64,000 nt of DNA from Flavobacterium galactosidilyticum (GTDB lineage: Bacteria; Bacteroidota; Bacteroidia; Flavobacteriales; Flavobacteriaceae). Position numbers and translations under genes: made by a program. Of the stretch, positions 9,203 through 17,433 are shown piece after piece; the first letter of the stretch is position 1, and every line of letters starts with the position of its first letter. A model generated the notes under the pieces. That model was not told the DNA's origin. It did not search any database and was given only the letters and a program-made list of their open reading frames with translations. The stretch covers positions 806,001 to 870,000 of the forward strand of contig NZ_CP087135.1 in NCBI RefSeq assembly GCF_020911945.1. The letters are read 5' to 3'.

Positions 9203-11077
9203 TTAATTTTTGACAATTAATAACGGAATAAAAATTTTATGTCTCAATTTATTTACCGTCGTTCCAAAAATTAAATCCTTAAATCCAGTGTGACCGTGCG
9301 TTCCCATTACCAAAATATCAAAATTTGCTTCATTAATAATCGTTGGAATTACTTTCGATGGATCACCAAATCCTAATTTTGTGGTAACCCTGAAACCTTT
9401 CTCGGATAGCATTTCTTTGTATTCATTTAATAGTTTTTCATCAATCAATGTTTCGTGATCGTCTATTCTTTCTCCAAAAATCATTGCTCCTACCGTTTCT
9501 ACAATATGAATTAAAGTGTATTCGGCTGTTTTTCCTCCCAACTTAAAAGCGGTATTCAAAGCCATTTCATCAGAGTCAGAGAAATCTACAGTGACGGCAA
9601 TGTTTTTATGAGTTAAGGTAATCGATTCTTCAAACTTTAATTTCAAATTATGGGGTGAATGGTTTTGAATATCAATTTTAGATTTTGAAACGAAAGGTTT
9701 TAAAATAATATATAGCAGCAATATTAAAAAAGCGAATGCCAAAGGAACAACTGTCAACCAAAGAATAATTGGATTTTCAGAAGCTTCTAACCAACCTCCT
9801 ATTTCGTCATAAACTAATTTTATATTGAGCGATACAATTATTAAAGCAACGGTCCAACCCGCAATTTGAGTCATTCGACTGATATGAAATCCCTTCATTT
9901 TTGTTTTATCACTTACAAAATGAATCAATGGAATAATGGCAAAACCCAATTGTAAACTTAAAATGACTTGACTAAAAATGAGTAATTTTCCAGTTACACC
10001 TTCACCAAAAATACTAATTACAATTACTGCAGGAACAATTGCTATCAATCGAGTGATAATTCTGCGCACCCACGGCTGAATCCTTAAATTAAGATAGCCT
10101 TCCATTACAATTTGTCCGGCTAATGTTCCAGTAACCGTGGAGCTTTGTCCGGCTGCAATCAATGCAACAGCAAATAATATGGGCGCCCATTTGGTTCCTA
10201 GCAGCGGTGCTAAAAACTTATGTGCATCTTGAATTTCTGCTACTTCATGCATACCACTTTTATAAAAGGTGGCTGCTGCCAAAATTAAAAGGGCTGCATT
10301 AACAAGAAATGCTAGGTTTAACGCAATCGTCGAATCAATAAAATTATATTTAATCGCTTGTTTAATTCCTTTTGGCGTTCTATCGAATTTCCTGGTTTGT
10401 ACCAATGAAGAATGCAAGTATAAATTGTGTGGCATCACGGTAGCACCAATAATTCCAATTGCGATATACAGCGCCGCTTCATTAGGCATAGAAGGAATTA
10501 ACCCGTATAAAACTTTATCTAATTCTGGTTGTGCAAAAAACATTTCGAAAACAAATGAAACTCCAATTATCAAAACCAAAACAATGATAAAGGCTTCCAT
10601 TTTACGAATCCCTTTATTGATAAGAAATAACAGTAGAAAAGTATCTAAAACCGTAATAATAACGCCTTCAATTAACGGAATATCAAACAAAAGATTAATA
10701 CCAATTGCCATTCCTAAAACCTCTGCAAGATCACAAGCAGCAATAGCAATTTCGGCCAGAAAATAAAGAATATAATTGATAAATTTAGAGTAAGTTGCTC
10801 GCGAAGCTTGCGCTAAATCAAGCTGAGTAACTATTCCTAAACGGGCACTAAAACTTTGCAATAACAAAGCCATAATATTACTCATCAATAAAACCCAAAG
10901 TAAAGCATAACCAAACTGGCTTCCTCCAGCAATATCCGTTGCCCAGTTTCCCGGATCCATATATCCTACACTAATCAAATAAGCCGGTCCAAAAAAAGCA
11001 AGTATTTTTCTGAAAACTGATTTCTTGTTTTGTGTGGAAACTGATCCGTGAACCTCTTCTAATGATTTACCCATCAT
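9203..11077 (-). CDS. mntH: Nramp family Mn/Fe transporter with C-terminal UspA domain
   Basis: 624 residues: an Nramp transporter of about 460 residues with 11 or so membrane segments, joined to a cytoplasmic universal stress protein domain (about 485-624). The Nramp metal-site motifs are DPGN (in GYMDPGNWATDI) and the Met-containing MPHNLYLHSS; the Met favours transition metals over Mg. The Usp part has GTHGHTG followed by FGTT, an ATP-binding pattern. A TTG at 11080 is followed directly by two ATGs; the ATG at 11077 is taken because the -7 box lies at 11091-11098. It is divergent from the TonB receptor and next to mntR. Confidence 0.93.
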   Translation of the reverse strand: MMGKSLEEVHGSVSTQNKKSVFRKILAFFGPAYLISVGYMDPGNWATDIAGGSQFGYALLWVLLMSNIMALLLQSFSARLGIVTQLDLAQASRATYSKFINYILYFLAEIAIAACDLAEVLGMAIGINLLFDIPLIEGVIITVLDTFLLLFLINKGIRKMEAFIIVLVLIIGVSFVFEMFFAQPELDKVLYGLIPSMPNEAALYIAIGIIGATVMPHNLYLHSSLVQTRKFDRTPKGIKQAIKYNFIDSTIALNLAFLVNAALLILAAATFYKSGMHEVAEIQDAHKFLAPLLGTKWAPILFAVALIAAGQSSTVTGTLAGQIVMEGYLNLRIQPWVRRIITRLIAIVPAVIVISIFGEGVTGKLLIFSQVILSLQLGFAIIPLIHFVSDKTKMKGFHISRMTQIAGWTVALIIVSLNIKLVYDEIGGWLEASENPIILWLTVVPLAFAFLILLLYIILKPFVSKSKIDIQNHSPHNLKLKFEESITLTHKNIAVTVDFSDSDEMALNTAFKLGGKTAEYTLIHIVETVGAMIFGERIDDHETLIDEKLLNEYKEMLSEKGFRVTTKLGFGDPSKVIPTIINEANFDILVMGTHGHTGFKDLIFGTTVNKLRHKIFIPLLIVKN

Positions 11078-11090
11078 CAACTATTTGAAG

Positions 11091-11121
11091 CAAATATAAT
11101 TATGTTTTTTTGCTTTATCAA
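11091..11121 (-). promoter_or_regulatory. Promoter of mntH
   Basis: Minus strand -7 box TATATTTG at 11098-11091 and -33 TTG at 11121-11119 with a 20-bp gap. The implied transcript has a leader of only a few bases before the ATG at 11077. Confidence 0.65.
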
Positions 11122-11139
11122 ATATAATTTTTAGATTTG
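11109..11139 (+). promoter_or_regulatory. Promoter of the TonB receptor at 11178
   Basis: TTTG at 11109-11112, a 19-bp gap and TAGATTTG at 11132-11139, an excellent match to the Bacteroidota consensus. It interleaves with the divergent mntH promoter. Confidence 0.75.
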
Positions 11140-11145
11140 TCTAAA
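11130..11145. promoter_or_regulatory. Palindromic candidate MntR operator
   Basis: TTTAGA-TTTG-TCTAAA is a perfect 6-bp inverted repeat with a 4-base centre. It covers the -7 box (11132-11139) of the TonB receptor promoter and lies 8 bp upstream of the -33 of mntH. A bound repressor would block the receptor promoter and could also affect mntH. Size and symmetry resemble DtxR-family operators. That MntR binds here is inferred from position and from mntR being nearby. Confidence 0.6.
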
Positions 11146-11177
11146 CTTTAAATTAACCAACAACTAAAAATTATATT

Positions 11178-13430
11178 TTGAAAAATCTACATCTGTTTTT
11201 TTGCCTACTTTTTAGTGTCATAATGACAAGTCAAACGACCATAAAAGGAACAGTTTCTGCAGATGGAATGCCTTTGCCGCTAGCAAATGTTCTAGTTAAA
11301 ACTTTAAAAAAATCAACAATAACTAATTCAGAAGGGACTTTTACTCTTAAAAACATTTCGAATGGGACTTATGAAATACAGGTTTCTTACACTGGATTTC
11401 AATCCCAAACAAAAAACTTCACAGTTAATGATAGCACAGAAGTAAACCTCAGTTTTGATTTAAAAGAAAACAATACTTTAGACGAAGTCGTTATTACAGG
11501 AACTCTAAAACCCGTATCGCGCCTAGAAAGCTCCGTTCCTGTAGAAGTGTATAAACCTATTTTCTTCAAGAAAAATCCCACGGCAAATATTTTTGAAGCC
11601 TTGCAAAACATCAACGGTGTACGGCCCCAACTGAATTGTAATGTTTGCAACACTGGTGACATTCATATCAATGGTCTCGAAGGGCCTTACACTTTAGTTT
11701 TAATTGACGGAATGCCCATTGTAAGCGGACTTTCAACCGTTTATGGGCTTTCTGGAATTCCAAATTCTTTATTGGAACGAATCGAAATTGTAAAAGGTCC
11801 TGCCTCTTCTTTGTACGGAAGCGAAGCTGTGGGCGGTTTAATAAATATCATTACTAAAAACCCTAAAAATGCTCCTGTATTTTCTGCTGATTCCTTCATA
11901 ACTAATTGGGGCGAACTCAATGTAGACTTAGGTTTTAAAGCGAATGCCACTAAAAACATTTCGTTATTAACCGGAATTAACTATTTCAATTACAGCAATC
12001 CTATTGACAACAACAACGATAATTTTACCGATTTAACGCTACAAGACCGAATCTCCGTTTTTCAAAAATGGAATTTTAATCGCAAAAACAATAAGCAATT
12101 TTCACTGGCAGGACGATATTTTTATGAAGATCGCTGGGGCGGTGAAATGCAGTGGAAAAAAAAACACCGAGGCGGAAATCAGGTATATGGTGAAAGCATT
12201 TACACCAAAAGATGGGAACTACTTGGCACTTATGAATTGCCTATCGTTGAGAAAATATTATTCTCTTTTTCGTATACCGATCACGATCAAAATTCAGTTT
12301 ATGGCGACATTCCCTACCTAGCCAAACAGCGCATCGGTTTTGGACAATTGACTTGGGACAAAACTTTAAATAATCACGATTTACTTTTTGGAACTGCATT
12401 GCGTTATCAGTATTACGATGATAATACGACAGCTACCGTCAAGGAAGATGTAAATTGGATTCCGAGTTTTTTCGTTCAAGATGAAATTACCTTAAATGAA
12501 AATCACAAACTACTTCTAGGCGCACGATACGATTACAACCGCAATCATGGTAACATTTTTACTCCAAGATTAGCGTATAAATGGAAATTGAATGACAATA
12601 ATATTCTGCGTTTCAATACTGGAACCGGTTTTAGAATTGTGAATCTTTTTACAGAAGAGCATGCAGCGTTAACAGGGTCTCGGGATGTAATCGTATTGGA
12701 GGAACTTAAACCTGAACGCTCGCTTAATGCCAACTTAAATTATTTGAAGAAGATTTACGCTAAAAATGGCACGTTTATCGGAATCGAAAGTACGGCTTGG
12801 TACACTCGTTTTAGCAATTCTATTATTCCTGATTACGACACAAATCCAAATCAAATTATTTACAAAAACCTAGACGGTCGTGCGGTTACCAAAGGAATTA
12901 GCGCTAATGTTGATTTGGTTTTCAACAATGGTTTAAAAATGATTCTTGGAGCTACTTATATGGATGTTTCCAAAATAGAAAACAACATCACAACGAAACA
13001 AATTCTGACGGAACAATTCTCTGGAACCTGGGCAATTTCGTATCGCATCAACAACTTATTTTTAGATCTGGATTACACTGGAAATGTTTATGGCCCAATG
13101 CGTTTGCCATTATTAGGTGCTTTGGATCCAAGAAAAGAGTACTCACCAACTTGGAGCATTCAAAACATACAATTCACTTTCAACAAATTTAAAAATATTG
13201 AAATTTACGCTGGAGTAAAAAATCTTTTAAATTGGACGCCAAATAAAGGAAACCCATTTATTATAGCAAGAGCAAATGATCCTTTTGACAAAAACGTACA
13301 ATATGATGCTAGTGGAAATGTACTCGCAACAGCCGACAATCCATATGCATTATCATTTGATCCAAGTTATGTATATGGTCCCAATCAAGGAATTAGAACT
13401 TTTATAGGATTGCGATACACGCTGAAATAA
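11178..13430 (+). CDS. TonB-dependent outer-membrane receptor, probable metal importer
   Basis: 750 residues. A signal peptide is followed by a carboxypeptidase-regulatory-like beta domain (TTIKGTVSADGMPLPLANVLVK, about 21-105), then the plug (about 110-230; LERIEIVKGPASSLYGSEAVGGLINIITK) and a 22-strand barrel. The plug has an unusual cysteine pair in NCNVCNTGDIHINGLEG. The start is TTG at 11178, about 30 bases after the predicted transcription start. The stop overlaps the next start (TAATG), so a thioredoxin-like protein is co-expressed. Divergence from mntH and the palindrome on the promoter suggest a substrate containing Mn, Fe or another metal. The family is certain, the substrate inferred. 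Confidence 0.9.
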   Translation: MKNLHLFFCLLFSVIMTSQTTIKGTVSADGMPLPLANVLVKTLKKSTITNSEGTFTLKNISNGTYEIQVSYTGFQSQTKNFTVNDSTEVNLSFDLKENNTLDEVVITGTLKPVSRLESSVPVEVYKPIFFKKNPTANIFEALQNINGVRPQLNCNVCNTGDIHINGLEGPYTLVLIDGMPIVSGLSTVYGLSGIPNSLLERIEIVKGPASSLYGSEAVGGLINIITKNPKNAPVFSADSFITNWGELNVDLGFKANATKNISLLTGINYFNYSNPIDNNNDNFTDLTLQDRISVFQKWNFNRKNNKQFSLAGRYFYEDRWGGEMQWKKKHRGGNQVYGESIYTKRWELLGTYELPIVEKILFSFSYTDHDQNSVYGDIPYLAKQRIGFGQLTWDKTLNNHDLLFGTALRYQYYDDNTTATVKEDVNWIPSFFVQDEITLNENHKLLLGARYDYNRNHGNIFTPRLAYKWKLNDNNILRFNTGTGFRIVNLFTEEHAALTGSRDVIVLEELKPERSLNANLNYLKKIYAKNGTFIGIESTAWYTRFSNSIIPDYDTNPNQIIYKNLDGRAVTKGISANVDLVFNNGLKMILGATYMDVSKIENNITTKQILTEQFSGTWAISYRINNLFLDLDYTGNVYGPMRLPLLGALDPRKEYSPTWSIQNIQFTFNKFKNIEIYAGVKNLLNWTPNKGNPFIIARANDPFDKNVQYDASGNVLATADNPYALSFDPSYVYGPNQGIRTFIGLRYTLK

Positions 13431-13894
13431 TGAGAAAAATAATTTACATCATACTCTTTTTTCTTTGGGCAATTCCTTCGGGTTTTGCTCAATTGAAAAC
13501 GTATTCTTTTGAAGAAGTAGTGCAATTATCTAAAGAAAACCCAAAACCCATTGTGGTCTTTACACACACTAATTGGTGTAAATATTGTAAAATAATGGAA
13601 CATGTGACTTTTAAAGATTCTCGAATTATCGCTACATTAAATGAAAATTTTTATTTCGTTTCATTTGATGCCGAAACTAAAAAAGACATCATTTTTAATA
13701 ATCATACATTTCAATTTCAACCCAACGGAACAAATACTGGAATTCACGAATTGGCGATAGCATTAGCAACTATAGAGAATCAAATTGTCTATCCAACATT
13801 GACGATTCTCGAATCTGACAACTCCATTTTATTCCAGCAAGCTTCGTTTATTTCGGCGAAAGCCTTAGGACGCATTCTTGACAAACTGAAATAA
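13430..13894 (+). CDS. Secreted thioredoxin-fold protein
   Basis: 154 residues with a signal peptide ending in SGFAQ and a thioredoxin-like domain with the redox motif WCKYC (in HTNWCKYCKIME). It resembles the DsbD C-terminal and thioredoxin_7 types. The ATG overlaps the stop codon of the TonB receptor by one base, so translation is coupled. A periplasmic disulfide reductase next to a receptor with a Cys pair in its plug could act on that receptor or on its metal ligand, which is speculative. Confidence 0.85.
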   Translation: MRKIIYIILFFLWAIPSGFAQLKTYSFEEVVQLSKENPKPIVVFTHTNWCKYCKIMEHVTFKDSRIIATLNENFYFVSFDAETKKDIIFNNHTFQFQPNGTNTGIHELAIALATIENQIVYPTLTILESDNSILFQQASFISAKALGRILDKLK

Positions 13895-13907
13895 TTGCCT
13901 ATTTTTG
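13878..13907 (+). promoter_or_regulatory. Promoter of the lycopene cyclase gene
   Basis: TTG at 13878-13880, a 19-bp gap and TATTTTTG at 13900-13907. The first in-frame TTG (13895) is upstream of the box, so the ATG at 13931 is the real start. Confidence 0.7.
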
Positions 13908-13930
13908 GAGATGATTACGCTACAAATACT

Positions 13931-15082
13931 ATGAAACATTACGATTACATTTTTACAGGCACTGGCTTAGCAGCTTTAATGACGGTTTATAAAATGATCG
14001 AATCAGGAAAATTTGCTGATCGATCTATTTTGTTAATCGATGAAAGCACAAAAAAAGAGAATGATAGAACGTGGTGTTTCTGGGAGCAAAAACAATCCAA
14101 GTGGGAAAATAGTATCTCAAAAAAATGGGATTCAGCTTTGTTTGCTAATGCTGAATTTAGTCGGGATCTTGATCTAAAACCATATCAATACAATATGGTA
14201 AAGGGATTGGATTTTTACAATCAAGTATTTGCACTGCTTTCGAAACAAGCAAACATTACTTTTCTAAACGAAAAAGTGACTGACATTAATGAACTCGAAA
14301 ATCATGTTTTTGTAGCAACGCCTTCAGAAAGTTTTACTTGTAGCAAAGTAATCAACAGTATTTACAGAAAATCAGAAGTGGAAAACCAAACTAATTACCC
14401 GCTTTTGCAACAGCATTTTATCGGTTGGTTTATAAAATCTAAAGAAGCAGTTTTCAACGCCCAGCAAGCCACTTTTATGGATTTCTCTGTCGAACAAAGA
14501 GGAAACACAAGATTTATGTACGTTTTGCCTACTTCGTCAACGGAAGCTTTGTTAGAATATACGCTGTTTTCGGCTAAATTATTACCAAAAGAAGAATACG
14601 AAAACGAGATTGGCAAGTACATTCAAAAACTTGGAATTACAGACTACAACATCACCGAGAAAGAACAAGGCAGCATTCCGATGAGTTGCTATCCTTTTTG
14701 GAAAAAAAATACTGAAAAAGTTTTGAATATAGGAACAGCAGGCGGTTGGACCAAAGCTAGTACAGGTTACACTTTTAAAAGTTCGGATAAAAAATCAACA
14801 GAATTAGTCGCTTTTTTAGAAAAAGAAACAGACTTTAGAAAATTTCATAAAATAACCAAATTTTGGTTTTATGACTTGTTGCTATTAGATATTTTGGACA
14901 GAAAAAATGAATTAGGAGCATCGATATTTTCGTCTCTTTTCAAGAAAGGAAGTCCGGCTTTAATTTTTAAATTTTTAGATGAAGAAACTACTTTCGCCGA
15001 AGATCTTAAAGTGATTTGGAAATGTCCTAAAATGCCTTTTATAAATGCTTTAATGCGTTCAGGCAGACACTTATTTCAATAA
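13931..15082 (+). CDS. crtY: Lycopene cyclase family protein
   Basis: 383 residues. A nucleotide-binding N-terminus (YDYIFTGTGLAALMTV) and the family stretch NDRTWCFWE near residue 55 mark a CrtY-type flavoprotein that cyclises the ends of lycopene to beta-carotene, precursor of zeaxanthin in yellow flavobacteria. Later motifs include GSIPMSCYPFW and IGTAGGWTKASTGYTF. It has its own promoter overlapping the end of the thioredoxin-like gene. No other carotenoid genes are in the window, so it is separated from a crtEBI-type cluster. Confidence 0.85.
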   Translation: MKHYDYIFTGTGLAALMTVYKMIESGKFADRSILLIDESTKKENDRTWCFWEQKQSKWENSISKKWDSALFANAEFSRDLDLKPYQYNMVKGLDFYNQVFALLSKQANITFLNEKVTDINELENHVFVATPSESFTCSKVINSIYRKSEVENQTNYPLLQQHFIGWFIKSKEAVFNAQQATFMDFSVEQRGNTRFMYVLPTSSTEALLEYTLFSAKLLPKEEYENEIGKYIQKLGITDYNITEKEQGSIPMSCYPFWKKNTEKVLNIGTAGGWTKASTGYTFKSSDKKSTELVAFLEKETDFRKFHKITKFWFYDLLLLDILDRKNELGASIFSSLFKKGSPALIFKFLDEETTFAEDLKVIWKCPKMPFINALMRSGRHLFQ

Positions 15083-15151
15083 CGAAATCAATGCCTATCA
15101 AACAATAACAAAACTTTATACTACAAATAATAGAGTTCTTTTTAAACTTCG

Positions 15152-15159
15152 TAACTTTG
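15152..15159 (+). promoter_or_regulatory. -7 box for the bacilliredoxin gene
   Basis: TAACTTTG matches TAnnTTTG, about 32 bases before the ATG at 15192. The -33 region has no good TTG. Confidence 0.45.
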
Positions 15160-15191
15160 CTAGATAAAATTAATATTTAAAATACAACGAT

Positions 15192-15602
15192 ATGTATCCA
15201 GAAGAAATGGTAATGCCAATGCAAGCGGAATTAACGTCGGCAGGTTTTCAAGATTTACATAGTGCTGAGGCAGTAGATAATGCAATAAAAGCAGAAGGAA
15301 CAACTTTAGTAGTAGTGAATTCAGTTTGTGGTTGTGCAGCAAGAAACGCACGTCCGGGAGCAAAAATGAGTTTAGAAGGTGCTAAAAAACCAGATCATTT
15401 AATCACGGTTTTTGCAGGTGTTGATAAAGATGCAGTTGATGCAGCGAGACAACACATGTTCCCTTTTCCTCCCTCTTCTCCATCTATGGCATTGTTCAAA
15501 AACGGTGAATTAGTTCATATGTTAGAGCGTCACCATATTGAAGGCCGTCCAGCTGAAATGATTGCTGAAAACTTGAAAGATGCTTTCAACGAGTATTGCT
15601 AA
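15192..15602 (+). CDS. BrxA/BrxB family bacilliredoxin
   Basis: 136 residues, the full length of the YphP/YqiW family. The active-site CGC tripeptide is in NSVCGCAARNARPG. In Bacillus these proteins remove bacillithiol from mixed disulfides on cytosolic proteins; in Bacteroidota the thiol partner is less certain. Single gene with its own -7 box and a stem-loop downstream. No bacillithiol synthesis genes are in the window. Confidence 0.93.
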   Translation: MYPEEMVMPMQAELTSAGFQDLHSAEAVDNAIKAEGTTLVVVNSVCGCAARNARPGAKMSLEGAKKPDHLITVFAGVDKDAVDAARQHMFPFPPSSPSMALFKNGELVHMLERHHIEGRPAEMIAENLKDAFNEYC

Positions 15603-15639
15603 GATTCTTGCTTAGGCAAAATAAATAAAATAATTATTT

Positions 15640-15685
15640 ACCGCTGATTCGCTGATTTACTATTTAAAATCTGCGAATTAGCGGT
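15640..15685 (+). terminator. Long imperfect stem-loop after bacilliredoxin
   Basis: Arms ACCGCTGATTCGCTGATTT and AAATCTGCGAATTAGCGGT pair with two mismatches around an 8-base loop, followed by TTTTCTTTTTT. It can act as a terminator. The text (CCGC, then GATTCGC) also resembles the short extragenic repeats near 40891 and 40949. Confidence 0.75.
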
Positions 15686-15711
15686 TTTCTTTTTTATAAA
15701 TACGATACATT

Positions 15712-16038
15712 TTGACCAAAAACACAATCCAATTTACGGTTATTGAAAACGGTAATTCACAACTAATCGAAACCTATCCAAGTAGCCATCCTAATTTGAT
15801 GTTTTTGTTAAGGGACACTCTTGGTTTAGATAGTTTTGGTGAATGTGGCGGTGTAGGAAGATGCGCTACTTGTGTCATAAACGCAGAAGGAATTACTGGA
15901 GATTCTTTTATAAAAGAAAGAAACGAACCCACCACTTTAAAAAAAATGGGTTACGAAGAAGAATCGACACGTCTTAGTTGTCAACTCTATATTACTCCTG
16001 ATTTAGATGGCGCCACAATTACTATTTTAGATTTGTAA
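15712..16038 (+). CDS. 2Fe-2S ferredoxin
   Basis: 108 residues with three cluster cysteines in ECGGVGRCATC (spacing C-x5-C-x2-C, as in adrenodoxin-type ferredoxins) and the fourth in RLSCQLY. It is a soluble electron carrier; the partner is unknown. The start is TTG (MTKNTIQFTVIENG): the next in-frame ATG is about 30 codons in, already inside the fold. Monocistronic, between a terminator and the OYE gene on the other strand. Confidence 0.9.
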   Translation: MTKNTIQFTVIENGNSQLIETYPSSHPNLMFLLRDTLGLDSFGECGGVGRCATCVINAEGITGDSFIKERNEPTTLKKMGYEEESTRLSCQLYITPDLDGATITILDL

Positions 16039-16075
16039 AAGCATTCACTTTGCATTCTACTGGTAAATTTAAACC

Positions 16076-16153
16076 ACATAGAATAATAGGTTTGCGAAAA
16101 GAGTTTTGCTTTAATTAAAAACGCAACAATTACTTTTTCCAATGATTCTATGT
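16076..16153. repeat. Spaced inverted repeat after ferredoxin
   Basis: ACATAGAAT (16076-16084) and ATTCTATGT (16145-16153) flank about 60 bases in the gap between convergent genes. It resembles the 'accacatag' intergenic repeats seen in flavobacterial genomes; no function is evident. Confidence 0.35.
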
Positions 16154-16177
16154 AGTAAAAAAAACTAAAATTTCTGT

Positions 16178-17245
16178 TTAGATTTTAGCTCTTTCGTATT
16201 GTTTTGGCCAAGTAACATCAGCCTCTAATTCATGAGCAAATGTTAATCCTAAATTTGGATTTCTTAGTGATTCTCTAGCGATCAAAACTAAATCTGCTTT
16301 GCCTGAAACGACAATCTCTTCAGCTTGTTTAGCATCGGTAATTAGACCTACTGCTCCAGTTAAAATTCCCACTTCTTTTTTAATGCTTTCGGCAAAAGGA
16401 ACTTGGTAATTAGGCCCTAAAGGAATTTGCTGGTGTGAAACGGCTCCGCCTGAAGAGACATCAATTAAGTCTACCCCTTTTTCCTTTAGTATTTTCGAAA
16501 GTTGTATTGATTCTTCAAGATCCCATCCGCCTTCAGCCCAATCTGATGCTGATATTCTTACGAACAAAGGCAAGTTTTCAGGCCATTCTGATTGAACCGC
16601 TTCTACTACTTGAAGTGTTAACCGAATTCGATTTTCAAAACTTCCGCCATATTCATCTGTTCGAATATTAGACAATGGCGACATGAACTGATGTAATAAA
16701 TAACCATGTGCAGCATGAATTTCGACAACCTGATAACCCGCTTCAAGAGCTCTTTTAGTAGCTGCTTTAAAATCAGCAATTACTTTTTGTATTCCATTAT
16801 TATCCAATGCTATAGGTGCTTTTTCATTGTCATGATAGGCAATTGCGCTTGGAGCAACGGTATCCCAACCGCCATTTTCATGGGCTACTTTTCGACCGCC
16901 ATTCCATGGTGCCGCAGCACTGGCTTTTCGTCCGGCATGAGCTAGTTGGATTCCGGGAACTGAATTCTGACTTATAATAAATTGAGTGATTTGTTTCAGT
17001 TTATCAATTTGCTCATTATTCCAAAGCCCTAAATCCTCAGGTGAAATTCGACCTTCAGGAGAAACAGAAGTCGCCTCTTGAATAATTAATGCCGCACCGC
17101 CACTGGCCCGACTTCCTAAATGTACAAGATGCCAATCATTAGCAAAACCATCTGTTGCGGAATATTGGCACATAGGTGAAATTGCAATTCTATTTTTAAG
17201 TGTGATACTCTTAATCGAAAGAGGGGAAAATAATTCTGAAGCCAT
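16178..17245 (-). CDS. NADH:flavin oxidoreductase, old yellow enzyme family (YqjM type)
   Basis: 355-residue FMN-dependent TIM barrel. Family motifs: FSPLSIKSITLKNRI at the start, SPMCQYSATDG with the YqjM-class cysteine, the active-site pair in EIHAAHGYLLHQF, then FENRIRL and RESLRNP. These enzymes reduce activated C=C bonds of enones and related electrophiles using NAD(P)H. Single gene, convergent with the ferredoxin; no regulator is adjacent. Physiological substrate unknown. Confidence 0.93.
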   Translation of the reverse strand: MASELFSPLSIKSITLKNRIAISPMCQYSATDGFANDWHLVHLGSRASGGAALIIQEATSVSPEGRISPEDLGLWNNEQIDKLKQITQFIISQNSVPGIQLAHAGRKASAAAPWNGGRKVAHENGGWDTVAPSAIAYHDNEKAPIALDNNGIQKVIADFKAATKRALEAGYQVVEIHAAHGYLLHQFMSPLSNIRTDEYGGSFENRIRLTLQVVEAVQSEWPENLPLFVRISASDWAEGGWDLEESIQLSKILKEKGVDLIDVSSGGAVSHQQIPLGPNYQVPFAESIKKEVGILTGAVGLITDAKQAEEIVVSGKADLVLIARESLRNPNLGLTFAHELEADVTWPKQYERAKI

Positions 17246-17397
17246 AAAGATAATTTTAAAGTAAAAAACAACGAAAAAATTGTTTGTGAACGTAAAGTTA
17301 ACTGTCTGTGATTAAAGGAAGGATTGAATTTCTAATAATTAACAAACTTTTAAAACCCTATGGAATAATTAATGTAAATTAAACAAATAGAAAACCT

Positions 17398-17405
17398 TAC
17401 TTTTG
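17398..17405 (+). promoter_or_regulatory. -7 box for rseP
   Basis: TACTTTTG matches TAnnTTTG, 28 bases before the ATG at 17434. The -33 is weak. Confidence 0.5.
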
Positions 17406-17433
17406 TGAGTTGTAAAAGAACTAAAATTAAACA

